Positions 17,660 through 25,500 of a DNA stretch of 64,000 nucleotides are shown here, one piece after another. Under the pieces are notes generated by a model that was given only the letters and a program-made list of their open reading frames with translations, searched no databases and had not been told where the DNA came from. Origin of the DNA: Kineococcus xinjiangensis (GTDB taxonomy: Bacteria > Actinomycetota > Actinomycetes > Actinomycetales > Kineococcaceae); contig NZ_PTJD01000002.1 in assembly GCF_002934625.1 (NCBI RefSeq), positions 186,001 through 250,000 of the forward strand, read 5' to 3'. Each line of letters opens with the position of its first letter. Position 1 is the stretch's first letter. Made by a program: the position numbers and the translations under genes.

Positions 17660-17865
17660 GCCGCACCCCCCAGCGCCGCGCCATCCCCGGCGAGCGGGGC
17701 AGGCGTGGCGGTAGGCCGGGCAGCGTGGTGCAGCCCGTCGTGGATTGCGGCCAGGAAGGCCGCTTCCGCGCCGCTTCCTGCGCGGCCCGCCAAGCGGCAG
17801 ACCAGGCACACCACCACCGCAGACGCCATGGTCGCGTCGCTGCTCGTCGCTGGGATCGTGGTCAT
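17656..17865 (-). CDS. small AICE protein with Cys-x-x-Cys (69 aa)
   Basis: A short protein beginning MTTIPATSSDATMASAVVV, with a CLVC motif and an acidic GAEAAFLAAIHDGLHH helix. It overlaps the RRQL gene by four bases and lies five bases after the small membrane protein gene. No known function. Confidence 0.6.
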   Translation of the reverse strand: MTTIPATSSDATMASAVVVCLVCRLAGRAGSGAEAAFLAAIHDGLHHAARPTATPAPLAGDGAALGGAA

Positions 17866-17870
17866 GGCGT

Positions 17871-18083
17871 TCACGCCCCGAACAGACTGCCGCCGAGTCC
17901 GTCCAGGGCAGCGCGCACCCCACTGACGAGCGACTGCGACACTCCGGCCAGGGCGCCGTCGGAGCCCGCGACGGTCAGTCCGAGCATGACTGCCACGACG
18001 GCGACGAAGGTGGCACGGGTGTCCTTCCAGCAGACGGCGACCAGCGCGCCGAGCAGGAACAGACCGAAGATGGCGAGGCTCAT
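17871..18083 (-). CDS. small membrane protein of the AICE transfer region (70 aa)
   Basis: MSLAIFGLFLLGALVAVCW and VAVVAVMLGLTVAG form two membrane helices, followed by an amphipathic C-terminus. Small two-helix proteins of this kind accompany traB in AICEs and are sometimes linked with spreading between hyphae (Spd). It starts with an ATGA overlap to the DUF6284 gene. Confidence 0.65.
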   Translation of the reverse strand: MSLAIFGLFLLGALVAVCWKDTRATFVAVVAVMLGLTVAGSDGALAGVSQSLVSGVRAALDGLGGSLFGA

Positions 18084-18370
18084 GCCGCCACCTCCGGCGC
18101 CTGGCGACGGGTGTGACGGGGTCGCTGCTGGCAGGCGGCCCAGGTGCGGGCCTCCTCCACCACGCGGCCCTCGGCGCGGCGCACCCGCCGCCGCGCCAGC
18201 TCACTCATCGCCGAAGGCGCCGACAGGGCGGCCACCTCGGCGTTGACCAGCTCTACCTCGGCCGCGATCAGCGGCCACTCAGCCTCGATCGCCCGCAGGT
18301 CGCTGGCGGTCGGCTCCTCGGTCCTTCGCTCGATCCGGCGATCGGGCGTGTGGATGCGGTTGGATTGCAT
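18080..18370 (-). CDS. DUF6284 family protein (AICE accessory)
   Basis: A 96-residue protein with the family core ASDLRAIEAEWPLIAAEVEL and a basic C-terminus (ARRRVRRAEGR). The ATG at 18370 is chosen over a longer frame because the conserved part follows soon after, and GAAGGGA lies upstream. It is the first gene of the leftward accessory-transfer operon, divergent from the GntR repressor. Confidence 0.7.
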   Translation of the reverse strand: MQSNRIHTPDRRIERRTEEPTASDLRAIEAEWPLIAAEVELVNAEVAALSAPSAMSELARRRVRRAEGRVVEEARTWAACQQRPRHTRRQAPEVAA

Positions 18371-18465
18371 GACGATGGGGGTCCCTTCACTGGGGCGGGG
18401 GACGGCGACTGGCTTGGCGGTAGGGCGCCGTCCCCGCGCGGTGTTCTGGCATGTGTCAGTGTGCC

Positions 18466-18529
18466 CTAGCACATCAGCTTGATGCAACAGATGCGCTAGC
18501 TCGTGCTAGAGCGCCCTGATGGCTACCCT
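18466..18529. promoter_or_regulatory. divergent promoter with operator-like repeats for the GntR repressor
   Basis: CTAGCAC (18466-18472) and its complement GTGCTAG (18503-18509) flank a palindromic GCTAGC (18495-18500). TACCCT at 18524-18529 is a minus-10 box six bases before the GntR ATG, implying a leaderless transcript whose minus-35 region coincides with GTGCTAG. Repressor binding there would silence both its own gene and the divergent transfer operon. Confidence 0.5.
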
Positions 18530-18535
18530 CGGCGC

Positions 18536-18946
18536 ATGAGCTTGTCTGCGGACGATCCTCGGCCGCCTTACGTGCAAGTCGCCGATGCCCTTCGTGCTGA
18601 CATCGCGGCCGGACTGCTGCGCCCAGGTCAGCGACTTCCGGCGATCCGCAGCCTGGCGGAGCGCTTCGGCGTCGCGCCGATGACCGTCCAGAATGCCCTT
18701 CGTCTCCTGCGGGAGGAGGGCATGACCGTCACGACACCCAACCGCGGAAGCTTCGTGGCCGAGGACGCCGGCCAGCGCAGCACGGCCGCCCCTGGGCACG
18801 ACCCAGCACTGGCGACGCTGCGCGAGGAGGTCGATCGCCTGGCCGCGCGAGTGGTCGCGATCGAGCGCCTGCTGGCCGAGAGGGAAACGACGGGTGCGCA
18901 TGACTCAACGGTTGCCCACAGTGACGGTCCGCCAACAGTGATCTAG
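18536..18946 (+). CDS. GntR-family repressor of the AICE (KorSA-like)
   Basis: A 136-residue protein with an N-terminal GntR winged helix (YVQVADALRADIAAGLLRPGQRLP, then APMTVQNALRLLREEG) and a short C-terminal coiled coil (LREEVDRLAARVVAIERLL) in place of a large effector domain. This short form is typical of element regulators such as KorSA of pSAM2. The ATG at 18536 has no ribosome site but a minus-10 box six bases ahead, as in leaderless actinobacterial mRNAs. Confidence 0.82.
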   Translation: MSLSADDPRPPYVQVADALRADIAAGLLRPGQRLPAIRSLAERFGVAPMTVQNALRLLREEGMTVTTPNRGSFVAEDAGQRSTAAPGHDPALATLREEVDRLAARVVAIERLLAERETTGAHDSTVAHSDGPPTVI

Positions 18947-19057
18947 TGGGGACAGAGGGGTGACAGTCCGCGGACAGCTGCTTGTCACCCCTTGGTTGTC
19001 ACCAGCGGCAGCGCGCATGCTGGGCATCGACCTGCAGGCGAGCGAGGAGGCCACGGA

Positions 19058-20299
19058 GTGTCTGACGACCGCCCAGCATGGGCGCAGCGACTCACTGCGG
19101 AGCGCAACGCCCGCGGTTGGTCGCAGAGCGATGTCGTGAAGGCCCTGCGCGCTCATGCGCCCAAGCCGCTGCCCAGCCAGCCCCACCTCGTGCGGCAGTG
19201 GAAGCGCTGGGAGGCGGGCGAGCACACGCCGAGCGCCTACTACCAGTCCCTCATCGCCGCCGCTCTCGGCACCGTCACCCGGGCCCTGTTTCCTGAGCCG
19301 GGCCATCGGGACGGCGCCGCAGAGGTCTCCGCCGTCAGCGGCATGGAGACCCTGGAGATCATCCAGCGACTGCACTCCTCTGACCTCGACGCCCCGACGC
19401 TCGAAGCGCTGCGCATCACCGTCGACCGACTCTGCTCGGAGTACGCCTACTTGCCCGGCGAGCAGCTCCTGAGCGAAGGACGCGAGTGGCTGCAACGACT
19501 GGCCAACCTCCGCTCCCAGCGACTGACGCTGTCGCAGCACCGGGAGGTCATCAACCTGGCTGGCTGGCTGGCCCTGCTGGTCGGCTGCGTCGAGAACGAC
19601 CTGGGCGATCGGCGATCCTTCGAGGCCACTCGCCAGGCCGCCCTCTCCTTGGGCTCGGAGGCCGAGAACGCCGACGTGCTCGGCTGGGCGCACGAGATGC
19701 GCGCGTGGTCCTGCCTCACCCGCGGGGACTACCGCGGCGTCATCGTCGCCGCCCGCACCGGCACGGACATCGCCCCGCACCGCAGCGTCGCGGTGCAGCT
19801 CGCCGCCCAGGAGGCCAAAGCCTGGGCACGCATCGGCGACCGGCGCCAGACCGAGGTTGCCCTTGACCGCGGCCGCAAGCTACTGGAAGGCCAGGACCAC
19901 CCCGACAACCTCGATCACCACTTCGTCGTGGACCCGTCGAAGTTCGACTTCTACGCCATGGACTGTTACCGCACGCTCGGCGAGGACGCCTTGGCCGAAG
20001 CCCTCGCACATGAAGTCATACGGGCAGGCACTGACTTCGACGGTACGGAGCGATCGCCCATGCGCATCGCCGAAGCTCGCATCACTCTAGGCGTAACCGC
20101 CGTCCACTCAGGCGACCTCGACGGCGCCTTGGCTTATGGAAGGCAGGCGCTGACCTCTCAACGGCAGTCCCTACCTTCCCTACTTATGGTTAGCCGAGAG
20201 TTGACTTCCGCACTCCGTGAACAGCATGAGAATGAAGCTGCCACACAGATATACCTCGGCCAACTTCATGACCTGGCCGTAGCCGCACCTCAAGCCTAA
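19058..20299 (+). CDS. XRE-family regulator with TPR domain (AICE)
   Basis: A 413-residue protein. The GTG at 19058 has GAGGAGG seven bases upstream. The N-terminal helix-turn-helix (RLTAERNARGWSQSDVVKAL) is followed by a long helical TPR region (about residues 140-410, e.g. GDYRGVIVAARTGTDIAP, LGEDALAEALAHEVI). Similar helix-turn-helix/TPR regulators in streptomycetes link development or element activation to partner proteins. The start is normal GC-rich DNA, but the last 150 bases become AT-richer as the cargo begins. Confidence 0.75.
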   Translation: MSDDRPAWAQRLTAERNARGWSQSDVVKALRAHAPKPLPSQPHLVRQWKRWEAGEHTPSAYYQSLIAAALGTVTRALFPEPGHRDGAAEVSAVSGMETLEIIQRLHSSDLDAPTLEALRITVDRLCSEYAYLPGEQLLSEGREWLQRLANLRSQRLTLSQHREVINLAGWLALLVGCVENDLGDRRSFEATRQAALSLGSEAENADVLGWAHEMRAWSCLTRGDYRGVIVAARTGTDIAPHRSVAVQLAAQEAKAWARIGDRRQTEVALDRGRKLLEGQDHPDNLDHHFVVDPSKFDFYAMDCYRTLGEDALAEALAHEVIRAGTDFDGTERSPMRIAEARITLGVTAVHSGDLDGALAYGRQALTSQRQSLPSLLMVSRELTSALREQHENEAATQIYLGQLHDLAVAAPQA

Positions 20300-20460
20300 C
20301 GACCGCTTCCACGACGTTGAAGAATCATCAGTGGCCGCAACCTGAAGGGCTTCTTGCCGCCATGCCATGAACCCCAATAGGCACGTCTCAACGTGCCGGC
20401 CGTACATACATCCTCAGCCCCAGGATGCGCTTGTGGGCACCTAGCGACGAGAATACAAAC

Positions 20461-22830
20461 TCACCCCTCGGCGGGAAGCGGCACACAGGACTTAAGAACC
20501 GCCTCGGCAGCGCTACGCACTTCGCGCGCCAGATGTCGGGCAGCAATGGATTCGATGCGCTCATAGACATCTCCAGGCAAAGCATCAACCCCTTGCATCC
20601 CACCTAATGTCAGCAAGGGAGATGCCATCCCGTCCTCACCCATCATTTCGAGAAGGCGAAGCTTCAAGCTGACATGAAGCGGCCCACGCTCAGCAAGCAT
20701 CGAAGCGAGGGCACTACTCGCATAACCCTTCACCTGCCCGGAAGTATCCCTCGTCATTTGCAACGCGAGGGCAGGGACCCAATCAGGGATTGGCTGCAAA
20801 AACCGCGCCATCGTAGCGAGCGTGCGCGCTCCTTCAATTCGAGCGAGAGGTGAAGATCCACTTAACAGACGTGAAACATCCGTGAGTGACTCATCTAGCG
20901 ATCGCAAGCCCAAGACGGCCGCCGCCCGAACCGCTTCCGGGAATGGATTCACTTGTGCTCTGAATGGGCCCGAGAATCCGCCAGACAGGACGATGTCGTA
21001 ATTCTCCCTGAGCGCATCGAGCACTTCTTGCGGGATGCTACCCGCTGCGCGAGAGAGTCGATTGAGCGCTGCCCCTTTGTCTTGTCGGGCAACCAAGGGA
21101 TCCGACAGGAATGAGGTGATCGGCGACCATAATTCGCTCACATCGCAATAGATTGCCAACCCGACCGCTATATCGCATGGGTCGAAGCTTCCTACGGCAT
21201 AGGAGCGATTCGCCGCATCTTGTCGGATTGCAGCCAGGCGATCACTTATTAGGTTCCGTCTCGCAGAGACCTCGCTGGGTGACCATGTAGGCAAGCGCCC
21301 GGCCATAGCATCGTTGACCTCTTGCGCAATCGAACCCACCGTTAGCTCACCTGCAGCGGATGTCACCTCAAAACCACCGAGCGCCACCGAAACTGCGCTG
21401 CTCAACTGAGGCCAGGTAACACCCTGACCTTGAGACCAATCACGCCAGGTGGACTGAATGCCGGTTGGCACTCCATCCCAGTCCAACCCATGGACGATTC
21501 GGGCATAGGAGCGATCAAGTAGCTCATCACTCTGGGGCAACCCCGAAACGTGCGCAAGAAAGTCACTTAGGAAGTGGTCAAGCCGGTTGGATGTGAGGGC
21601 GAGCCCGACCGCCGCGCTCCAGAGGCGCTCAAGCCGCACACTCCTATGTGTAAAGGTTCGCCTGTCCTTCGGAGTCAGCTGAAGGCTAGCAACTACTTGC
21701 TCATATCCCTCCGCCGCGGATTCGACATCAAGGAGGCTCGCACCTGCACGCAACACTGACAGATCAGCGTCGCCATGTCGCCGGAAGTGCCGACCTCGCG
21801 AAATAACCCTTCTCGCATTCTCGGCAAGCTCCGCCAAGGGACCATTCTCACGAACGTACCGAAGCGCCTGGTCCAGTTCCTTCATTCTCTCGGCATGTCG
21901 CAAAAGCCGGATGACGTCATAATAGACGCCCCCAACCGCGGCCCCTTGCCCTCGCAGGAGACGCAACTTCGCCAAACGCTCGCGATATAGGCACGCCAGG
22001 CGGATATTGCCTAGCAATTCAAAGTGCCAGAGCGCTTCCCAAAAAGGCGTATCAATTGGATCACGTCTCCAGCTCACGCCGGTCTGCGGCGCAGCTGTAT
22101 TGCGAAAGAGCTCATCCACAAACGATGCATAGCCTCGAGTGGCAAGTTTCGTTGCATGCTCGGTCAGTGTGGGAACTGGCATCTGCGTCTGGGGATGGTC
22201 AGAGAAGGCAATGTCATCCCTCATGCGAAGGGAGATTTCGCCGGACCAACGGAGAGCATCGAGCAAATCTATGACTGACTCAGATTGCACAGGGAATGAC
22301 TCCCACTCCATACTGCGCGCGTCATCGCTCAGTCGATCCAGAGCACTGAGTCCCTCCGTGAAACCATTGACCCAGTCCTCATTCATCTCCCAAAGGCGGA
22401 ACGCGCGCTGAAAAAGAAGAGCGGTGCGCGACAGGCGCGCGGTGAAATCATCTGATCGCGAAAGCACTGAAATCGCATGATCGAGCAGCATAAGCGCACG
22501 GTGCTGCTCATCCCTATCGGAGAGACAAACTGCTGCGACAAGAACAGAAGCAGCAAGTCGGCTATCGCCAGCATCGAACTCATACACCAGGCGCTCAAAG
22601 CGATCTATGGCGCTGGCATTGGAAGCTGGGCCTAGCATGCGCCGGAGTTCGATCAAGATGTCCGAGTGCTCGCTGAATTTCGCGGCTATGTCCTCTTCAT
22701 TGAGGCGTTCCCCAACCAACATGCCCGCCAATACGGCGGGCGCGTCCGTGTAAATAGCGTCGTAGTAGGCAGCATCCGGAGCAACGCTGTGCGGATTCAA
22801 GACGGCAAGTAGCCATCGCATCGATGTCAC
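20461..22830 (-). CDS. unrecognised 789-aa helical-repeat protein, third gene of low-GC cargo operon
   Basis: A large soluble protein rich in alpha-helices. The first 300 residues resemble TPR-like pairs (LMLLDHAISVLSRSDDFTAR; LLFQRAFRLWEMNEDW). The last 150 resemble HEAT repeats (RIEGARTLATMARFL; YASSALASMLAERGPL). No catalytic motif, zinc site or membrane segment is visible. GTG at 22830 follows GGAGG by five bases and overlaps the upstream stop as GTGA; a TTG at 22842 is less likely. Codon use is far less GC-rich than in neighbours (about 57% in sampled lines), so it is a recent arrival. A sensor or scaffold role is my guess. Confidence 0.7.
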   Translation of the reverse strand: MTSMRWLLAVLNPHSVAPDAAYYDAIYTDAPAVLAGMLVGERLNEEDIAAKFSEHSDILIELRRMLGPASNASAIDRFERLVYEFDAGDSRLAASVLVAAVCLSDRDEQHRALMLLDHAISVLSRSDDFTARLSRTALLFQRAFRLWEMNEDWVNGFTEGLSALDRLSDDARSMEWESFPVQSESVIDLLDALRWSGEISLRMRDDIAFSDHPQTQMPVPTLTEHATKLATRGYASFVDELFRNTAAPQTGVSWRRDPIDTPFWEALWHFELLGNIRLACLYRERLAKLRLLRGQGAAVGGVYYDVIRLLRHAERMKELDQALRYVRENGPLAELAENARRVISRGRHFRRHGDADLSVLRAGASLLDVESAAEGYEQVVASLQLTPKDRRTFTHRSVRLERLWSAAVGLALTSNRLDHFLSDFLAHVSGLPQSDELLDRSYARIVHGLDWDGVPTGIQSTWRDWSQGQGVTWPQLSSAVSVALGGFEVTSAAGELTVGSIAQEVNDAMAGRLPTWSPSEVSARRNLISDRLAAIRQDAANRSYAVGSFDPCDIAVGLAIYCDVSELWSPITSFLSDPLVARQDKGAALNRLSRAAGSIPQEVLDALRENYDIVLSGGFSGPFRAQVNPFPEAVRAAAVLGLRSLDESLTDVSRLLSGSSPLARIEGARTLATMARFLQPIPDWVPALALQMTRDTSGQVKGYASSALASMLAERGPLHVSLKLRLLEMMGEDGMASPLLTLGGMQGVDALPGDVYERIESIAARHLAREVRSAAEAVLKSCVPLPAEG

Positions 22831-23369
22831 GGAATCCTCCAAAATGGGCGAACGGGGCGACTCGCCGGATTACCCTCATTAGCCAGCTCGGGCGATCCAC
22901 TGTCTGCGCTCACGCCTCTATAAGGTAAAGCCTGACGTCCAGCCTGCCGATCGATCACCAAAAGCAGCCACTCCACAATCCGCTCACGGAGCCCATGGCC
23001 ACTTACTGGACCGCAAAATATCCAAAATGAGGCTTCAGGCGCAGGTGGACCCATCCACTCATATACTCGCTGGCCAGCTAATTCAGCGTCATTGCCCAAT
23101 GCCGCGATGCCGATTGACAGCGTCGGATCAGTGGACTGCCGCTCCCGCGAGGCCAAGATCGACGATTGAGCATGGCCCGTCCAGACGTCTTGGGTGAGCA
23201 ATGCATGAATCGCCAGACTCGTCGGCTGGGCACCCACTTCCCGCACTTGTCGAATGTCAAGAACCCTGACATCCCTGGACTGTTCTACATCATCGCGAGC
23301 GCCTAAGTACGCTCGCTCCCACTGATGATGTATAGGATGACCCGAGAACTGGGTCACAATAATAATCAT
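22827..23369 (-). CDS. unrecognised 180-aa protein, second gene of low-GC cargo operon
   Basis: It starts MIIIVTQFSGHPIHHQWERA at an ATGA overlap with the membrane-protein gene and ends at a GTGA overlap with the helical-repeat gene. The alternation of hydrophobic strands and helices (VRVLDIRQVREVG; LSIGIAALGNDAE; ASFWIFCGPVSGHGLRERIV) suggests a small alpha/beta domain. No P-loop, caspase-like His-Cys pair or other active site can be assigned with confidence. No family recognised. Confidence 0.6.
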   Translation of the reverse strand: MIIIVTQFSGHPIHHQWERAYLGARDDVEQSRDVRVLDIRQVREVGAQPTSLAIHALLTQDVWTGHAQSSILASRERQSTDPTLSIGIAALGNDAELAGQRVYEWMGPPAPEASFWIFCGPVSGHGLRERIVEWLLLVIDRQAGRQALPYRGVSADSGSPELANEGNPASRPVRPFWRIP

Positions 23370-24031
23370 GGAACCGCAGTGATCATTATTGAAACATCTG
23401 GATCATCAAGCCTAAATGACGTCTCGGCCTCACCGCAGACGCCGCGGCGCACCTTAAGCACGAATGGCTCGCCAACTCCGCCTTCCACCTGCGCTGTGAC
23501 CACATCCTTTAGGGCGGGGCATGCGTCGACCAGTTCCTGCCTGTCGGCCCCACCTAACACCCGGATCTGTTTCCACTCGTCTGAAGGTTTCCAAAACGCA
23601 ATGGTGGCGGCCACGAGAGTGGCCGCCACCGCCAATACGGCAGAGACTGCGCCAACCGTCACAAATCCTCGTATCGGGCGCGCTTCATTCTCGCAGTATG
23701 TCTTAACTTCCTCCGCGAAATTGGTAGTCTCTGAGGGCGCTTTCGGGCTTGGATAAACGCTGGCCACCAGAAAGAGAACGACGGCCAACGTAAAGAACAG
23801 CAGTGCGGCCGCAACGGCGGACCGCAATAGAACGTTATCCTCGAGGGATGGACTATTTAGCGCAATAGCAAGCGTTGCTGCCGTTGCCGCTCCTAAAAGT
23901 CCGCCAGCGGTGGCTCCGCGTGTACGCCATGCATCGGGCGCAGCAACCAGCCTTGTTAGCCACTGTGTCTCAGCCTCCTCTTCAAGGCGAGTAACTTCGG
24001 TGGGGTCGGCCACTGGCCCAGCATGGTGCAT
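23366..24031 (-). CDS. unrecognised membrane protein, first gene of low-GC cargo operon
   Basis: From the ATG at 24031 (CGAGG five bases upstream) it has 221 residues; a GTG at 24133 would add 34, but its Shine-Dalgarno would abut the start. After a charged helix (EVTRLEEEAETQWLTRL) come three hydrophobic segments, about residues 40-58, 68-93 and 120-143. A soluble 75-residue C-terminal domain follows, with two Cys (DACPALK and RGVCGEA) that may pair. The layout, a small membrane module in an operon with a helical-repeat protein, resembles effector-sensor sets in defence operons, but no homologue is known to me. Confidence 0.6.
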   Translation of the reverse strand: MHHAGPVADPTEVTRLEEEAETQWLTRLVAAPDAWRTRGATAGGLLGAATAATLAIALNSPSLEDNVLLRSAVAAALLFFTLAVVLFLVASVYPSPKAPSETTNFAEEVKTYCENEARPIRGFVTVGAVSAVLAVAATLVAATIAFWKPSDEWKQIRVLGGADRQELVDACPALKDVVTAQVEGGVGEPFVLKVRRGVCGEAETSFRLDDPDVSIMITAVP

Positions 24032-24527
24032 GCGTGCCTCGGAGCGCGACTGCATCCTCGTGGCCGCGGCGAGGTTGGTCGATGTGCCAACCGGTCGGGT
24101 CTGCGTCTGGAAGCATCTGCGTGGACTGGTCACCTCCGTGCCACTGCCTTTTCTTGATCTCAGACGACCAACGTGGCACTACATGAGACCAACGGTTGCG
24201 GATCGGCGCTCGACAATCGCCGCCTAACGAGGACGGTCGCACACGGTCTCTTGTACGGCTCACCCTAGTAAGACGTGCGGAAGAACTGCCGCACCGCGAT
24301 GGCTGCCACGCTGAATCGGCATGTCAGCCCTTGAGGCTGTCCCCGCTGTCCCCGCTGTCCCCGCTCCATGGATACGACGCTGGAACAACCCGGGTGTTGC
24401 AGCGTCCGATGCCGCGGCCACGGGCCACACACGGGCCACACGGGGAGACCACGAGGGGCCACTCCAGGCCGCTCACGACCACCCGTCTGAGCACGGATGC
24501 CCTGTGGTGAGCACTGGGGTTGTTCAG
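24032..24527. other. non-coding right end of AICE with decayed and repeated sequence
   Basis: No convincing gene. Three tandem copies of GCTGTCCCC occupy 24336-24362. Read on the plus strand they would give an Ala-Val-Pro repeat like the one ending the replication ATPase, possibly a relic. Two copies of CGGGCCACAC lie at 24421-24430 and 24432-24441, matching a motif near attL. The promoter of the cargo operon should lie near 24040-24250. Confidence 0.5.
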
Positions 24528-24623
24528 TTCCCAAGCTGATAGTGCGGGTTCGATTCCCGTCACCCGCTCAGAGACGAAGGCCCAGGTCAGCGGCATGATC
24601 GCTGGACCTGGGCCTTTCGCATG
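24528..24623. repeat. attR: right 96-bp direct repeat of the AICE
   Basis: A copy of the tRNA-Gly 3' half from the anticodon loop (41 bases) plus the following terminator. Its terminator stem is an exact 11-bp pair (AGGCCCAGGTC with GACCTGGGCCT), while the attL copy has two changed bases, so this side probably retains the original chromosomal sequence. The partial tRNA here lacks its 5' half and is not functional. Confidence 0.93.
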
Positions 24624-24732
24624 CCGCCCTCAGGGGCCTCACGCAGACCGCGCACGATCCGCCGGGCGTGATCGCGCCCGGCGGGCGTCGACGCCGGGCC
24701 TCGGCCGGTGCACCGATAGCCGTCTCCGGCCC

Positions 24733-25500
24733 TCAGCGCTCCCGGCCCGGACGTCGTGGCTGGTCGGCGCTCCGGCCGCGCACGAGATGGCTCCGGGGGT
24801 CTCGGGTGGCAACGGGCAGTCCGGGGGTGACGCCCCGGGGAGGCCGGCTCAGCAGCGCAGTGCGGACGACGTGCGCCGTGGCGACCTCCTGCGTCGGCCG
24901 CGCCCGCGTGACGTGGGCGGCGAGCGCCTGCGGGGCTGCCTCGCTCGCCCGCAGCTGCTCCAGGTGGGCGCGCGCCTCCCGGTAGGCCTCCGTGGCGGCC
25001 CCCTTGCCGCGGAAGACCTTGTAGATCTGCCAGGTCAACTGCCGGCCGGTGGCCACCGGCGACGGCGACGGGTTCTTCGACGGGTTCTGCGTGAAGTAGA
25101 GCTCCCGCTGGTGGCGCATGCCGATCAAGATGTTGTCGATCTCCCGGGGCCATCGCGCAGCGGCTGCTTCGACCTGGGTGCGCGTCATGTTCAACCGGGC
25201 TTCGCGCTCCGCGGTCTCGTTCTTCAGTGCCCCGGCGGCCTCGAGGATCTGCCGTCCGCCGCTGCTGATCTGCCGCAAGCCGGTGCCGACGTCCAGCGTC
25301 ACCAGCCGGCTCACACCGAGGCCGATCTTGAGGGCCCCGACGCCCAGGGCGACCTTCCGCGACCGCGTGCGGGTGCTCCGGTCGGCCAGGACGGCGTCCT
25401 GGGCCAGCCCCACGGCGGTGGGGAGTCCCAACCGCCGGGTGTCACGGACGAGGTCGTCGGACCACGACCTGCCCGCGGCACTGGCGCCAGGCGCACTCAC
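24733..25500 (-). CDS. hypothetical protein
   Basis: A 255-residue actinobacterial protein of unknown role. The GTG at 25500 overlaps the stop of the upstream gene (GTGA). A weakly hydrophobic region (KVALGVGALKIGLGVSRLV) lies near residues 50-70, followed by a charged helical part and RWPREIDNILIGMRHQRELYF. No motif is recognised. It is the first chromosomal gene right of attR and shares an operon with the gene at 25497-26060. Confidence 0.5.
   Translation of the reverse strand: MSAPGASAAGRSWSDDLVRDTRRLGLPTAVGLAQDAVLADRSTRTRSRKVALGVGALKIGLGVSRLVTLDVGTGLRQISSGGRQILEAAGALKNETAEREARLNMTRTQVEAAAARWPREIDNILIGMRHQRELYFTQNPSKNPSPSPVATGRQLTWQIYKVFRGKGAATEAYREARAHLEQLRASEAAPQALAAHVTRARPTQEVATAHVVRTALLSRPPRGVTPGLPVATRDPRSHLVRGRSADQPRRPGRER

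Larger units (their letters stand above)
9120..24527. mobile_element. 15.4-kb actinomycete integrative and conjugative element (AICE)
   Basis: The element lies between two direct repeats of the tRNA-Gly 3' half. Its modules are those of pSAM2-type elements: int-xis-replication ATPase-primase/polymerase as one overlapping set, a TraB/FtsK-like translocase for double-stranded DNA transfer, small accessory proteins, and a divergent GntR repressor. The integrase has its full catalytic set and att sites are nearly identical, so the element may still excise. Cargo flanks the core on both sides: an HNH pair next to attL and a low-GC three-gene operon next to attR. Confidence 0.9.

Noticed and set aside
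24528-24568. Second tRNA-Gly gene at attR
   Set aside because: Only the 3' half from the anticodon loop is present; the acceptor and D arms are missing, so it is an att repeat.
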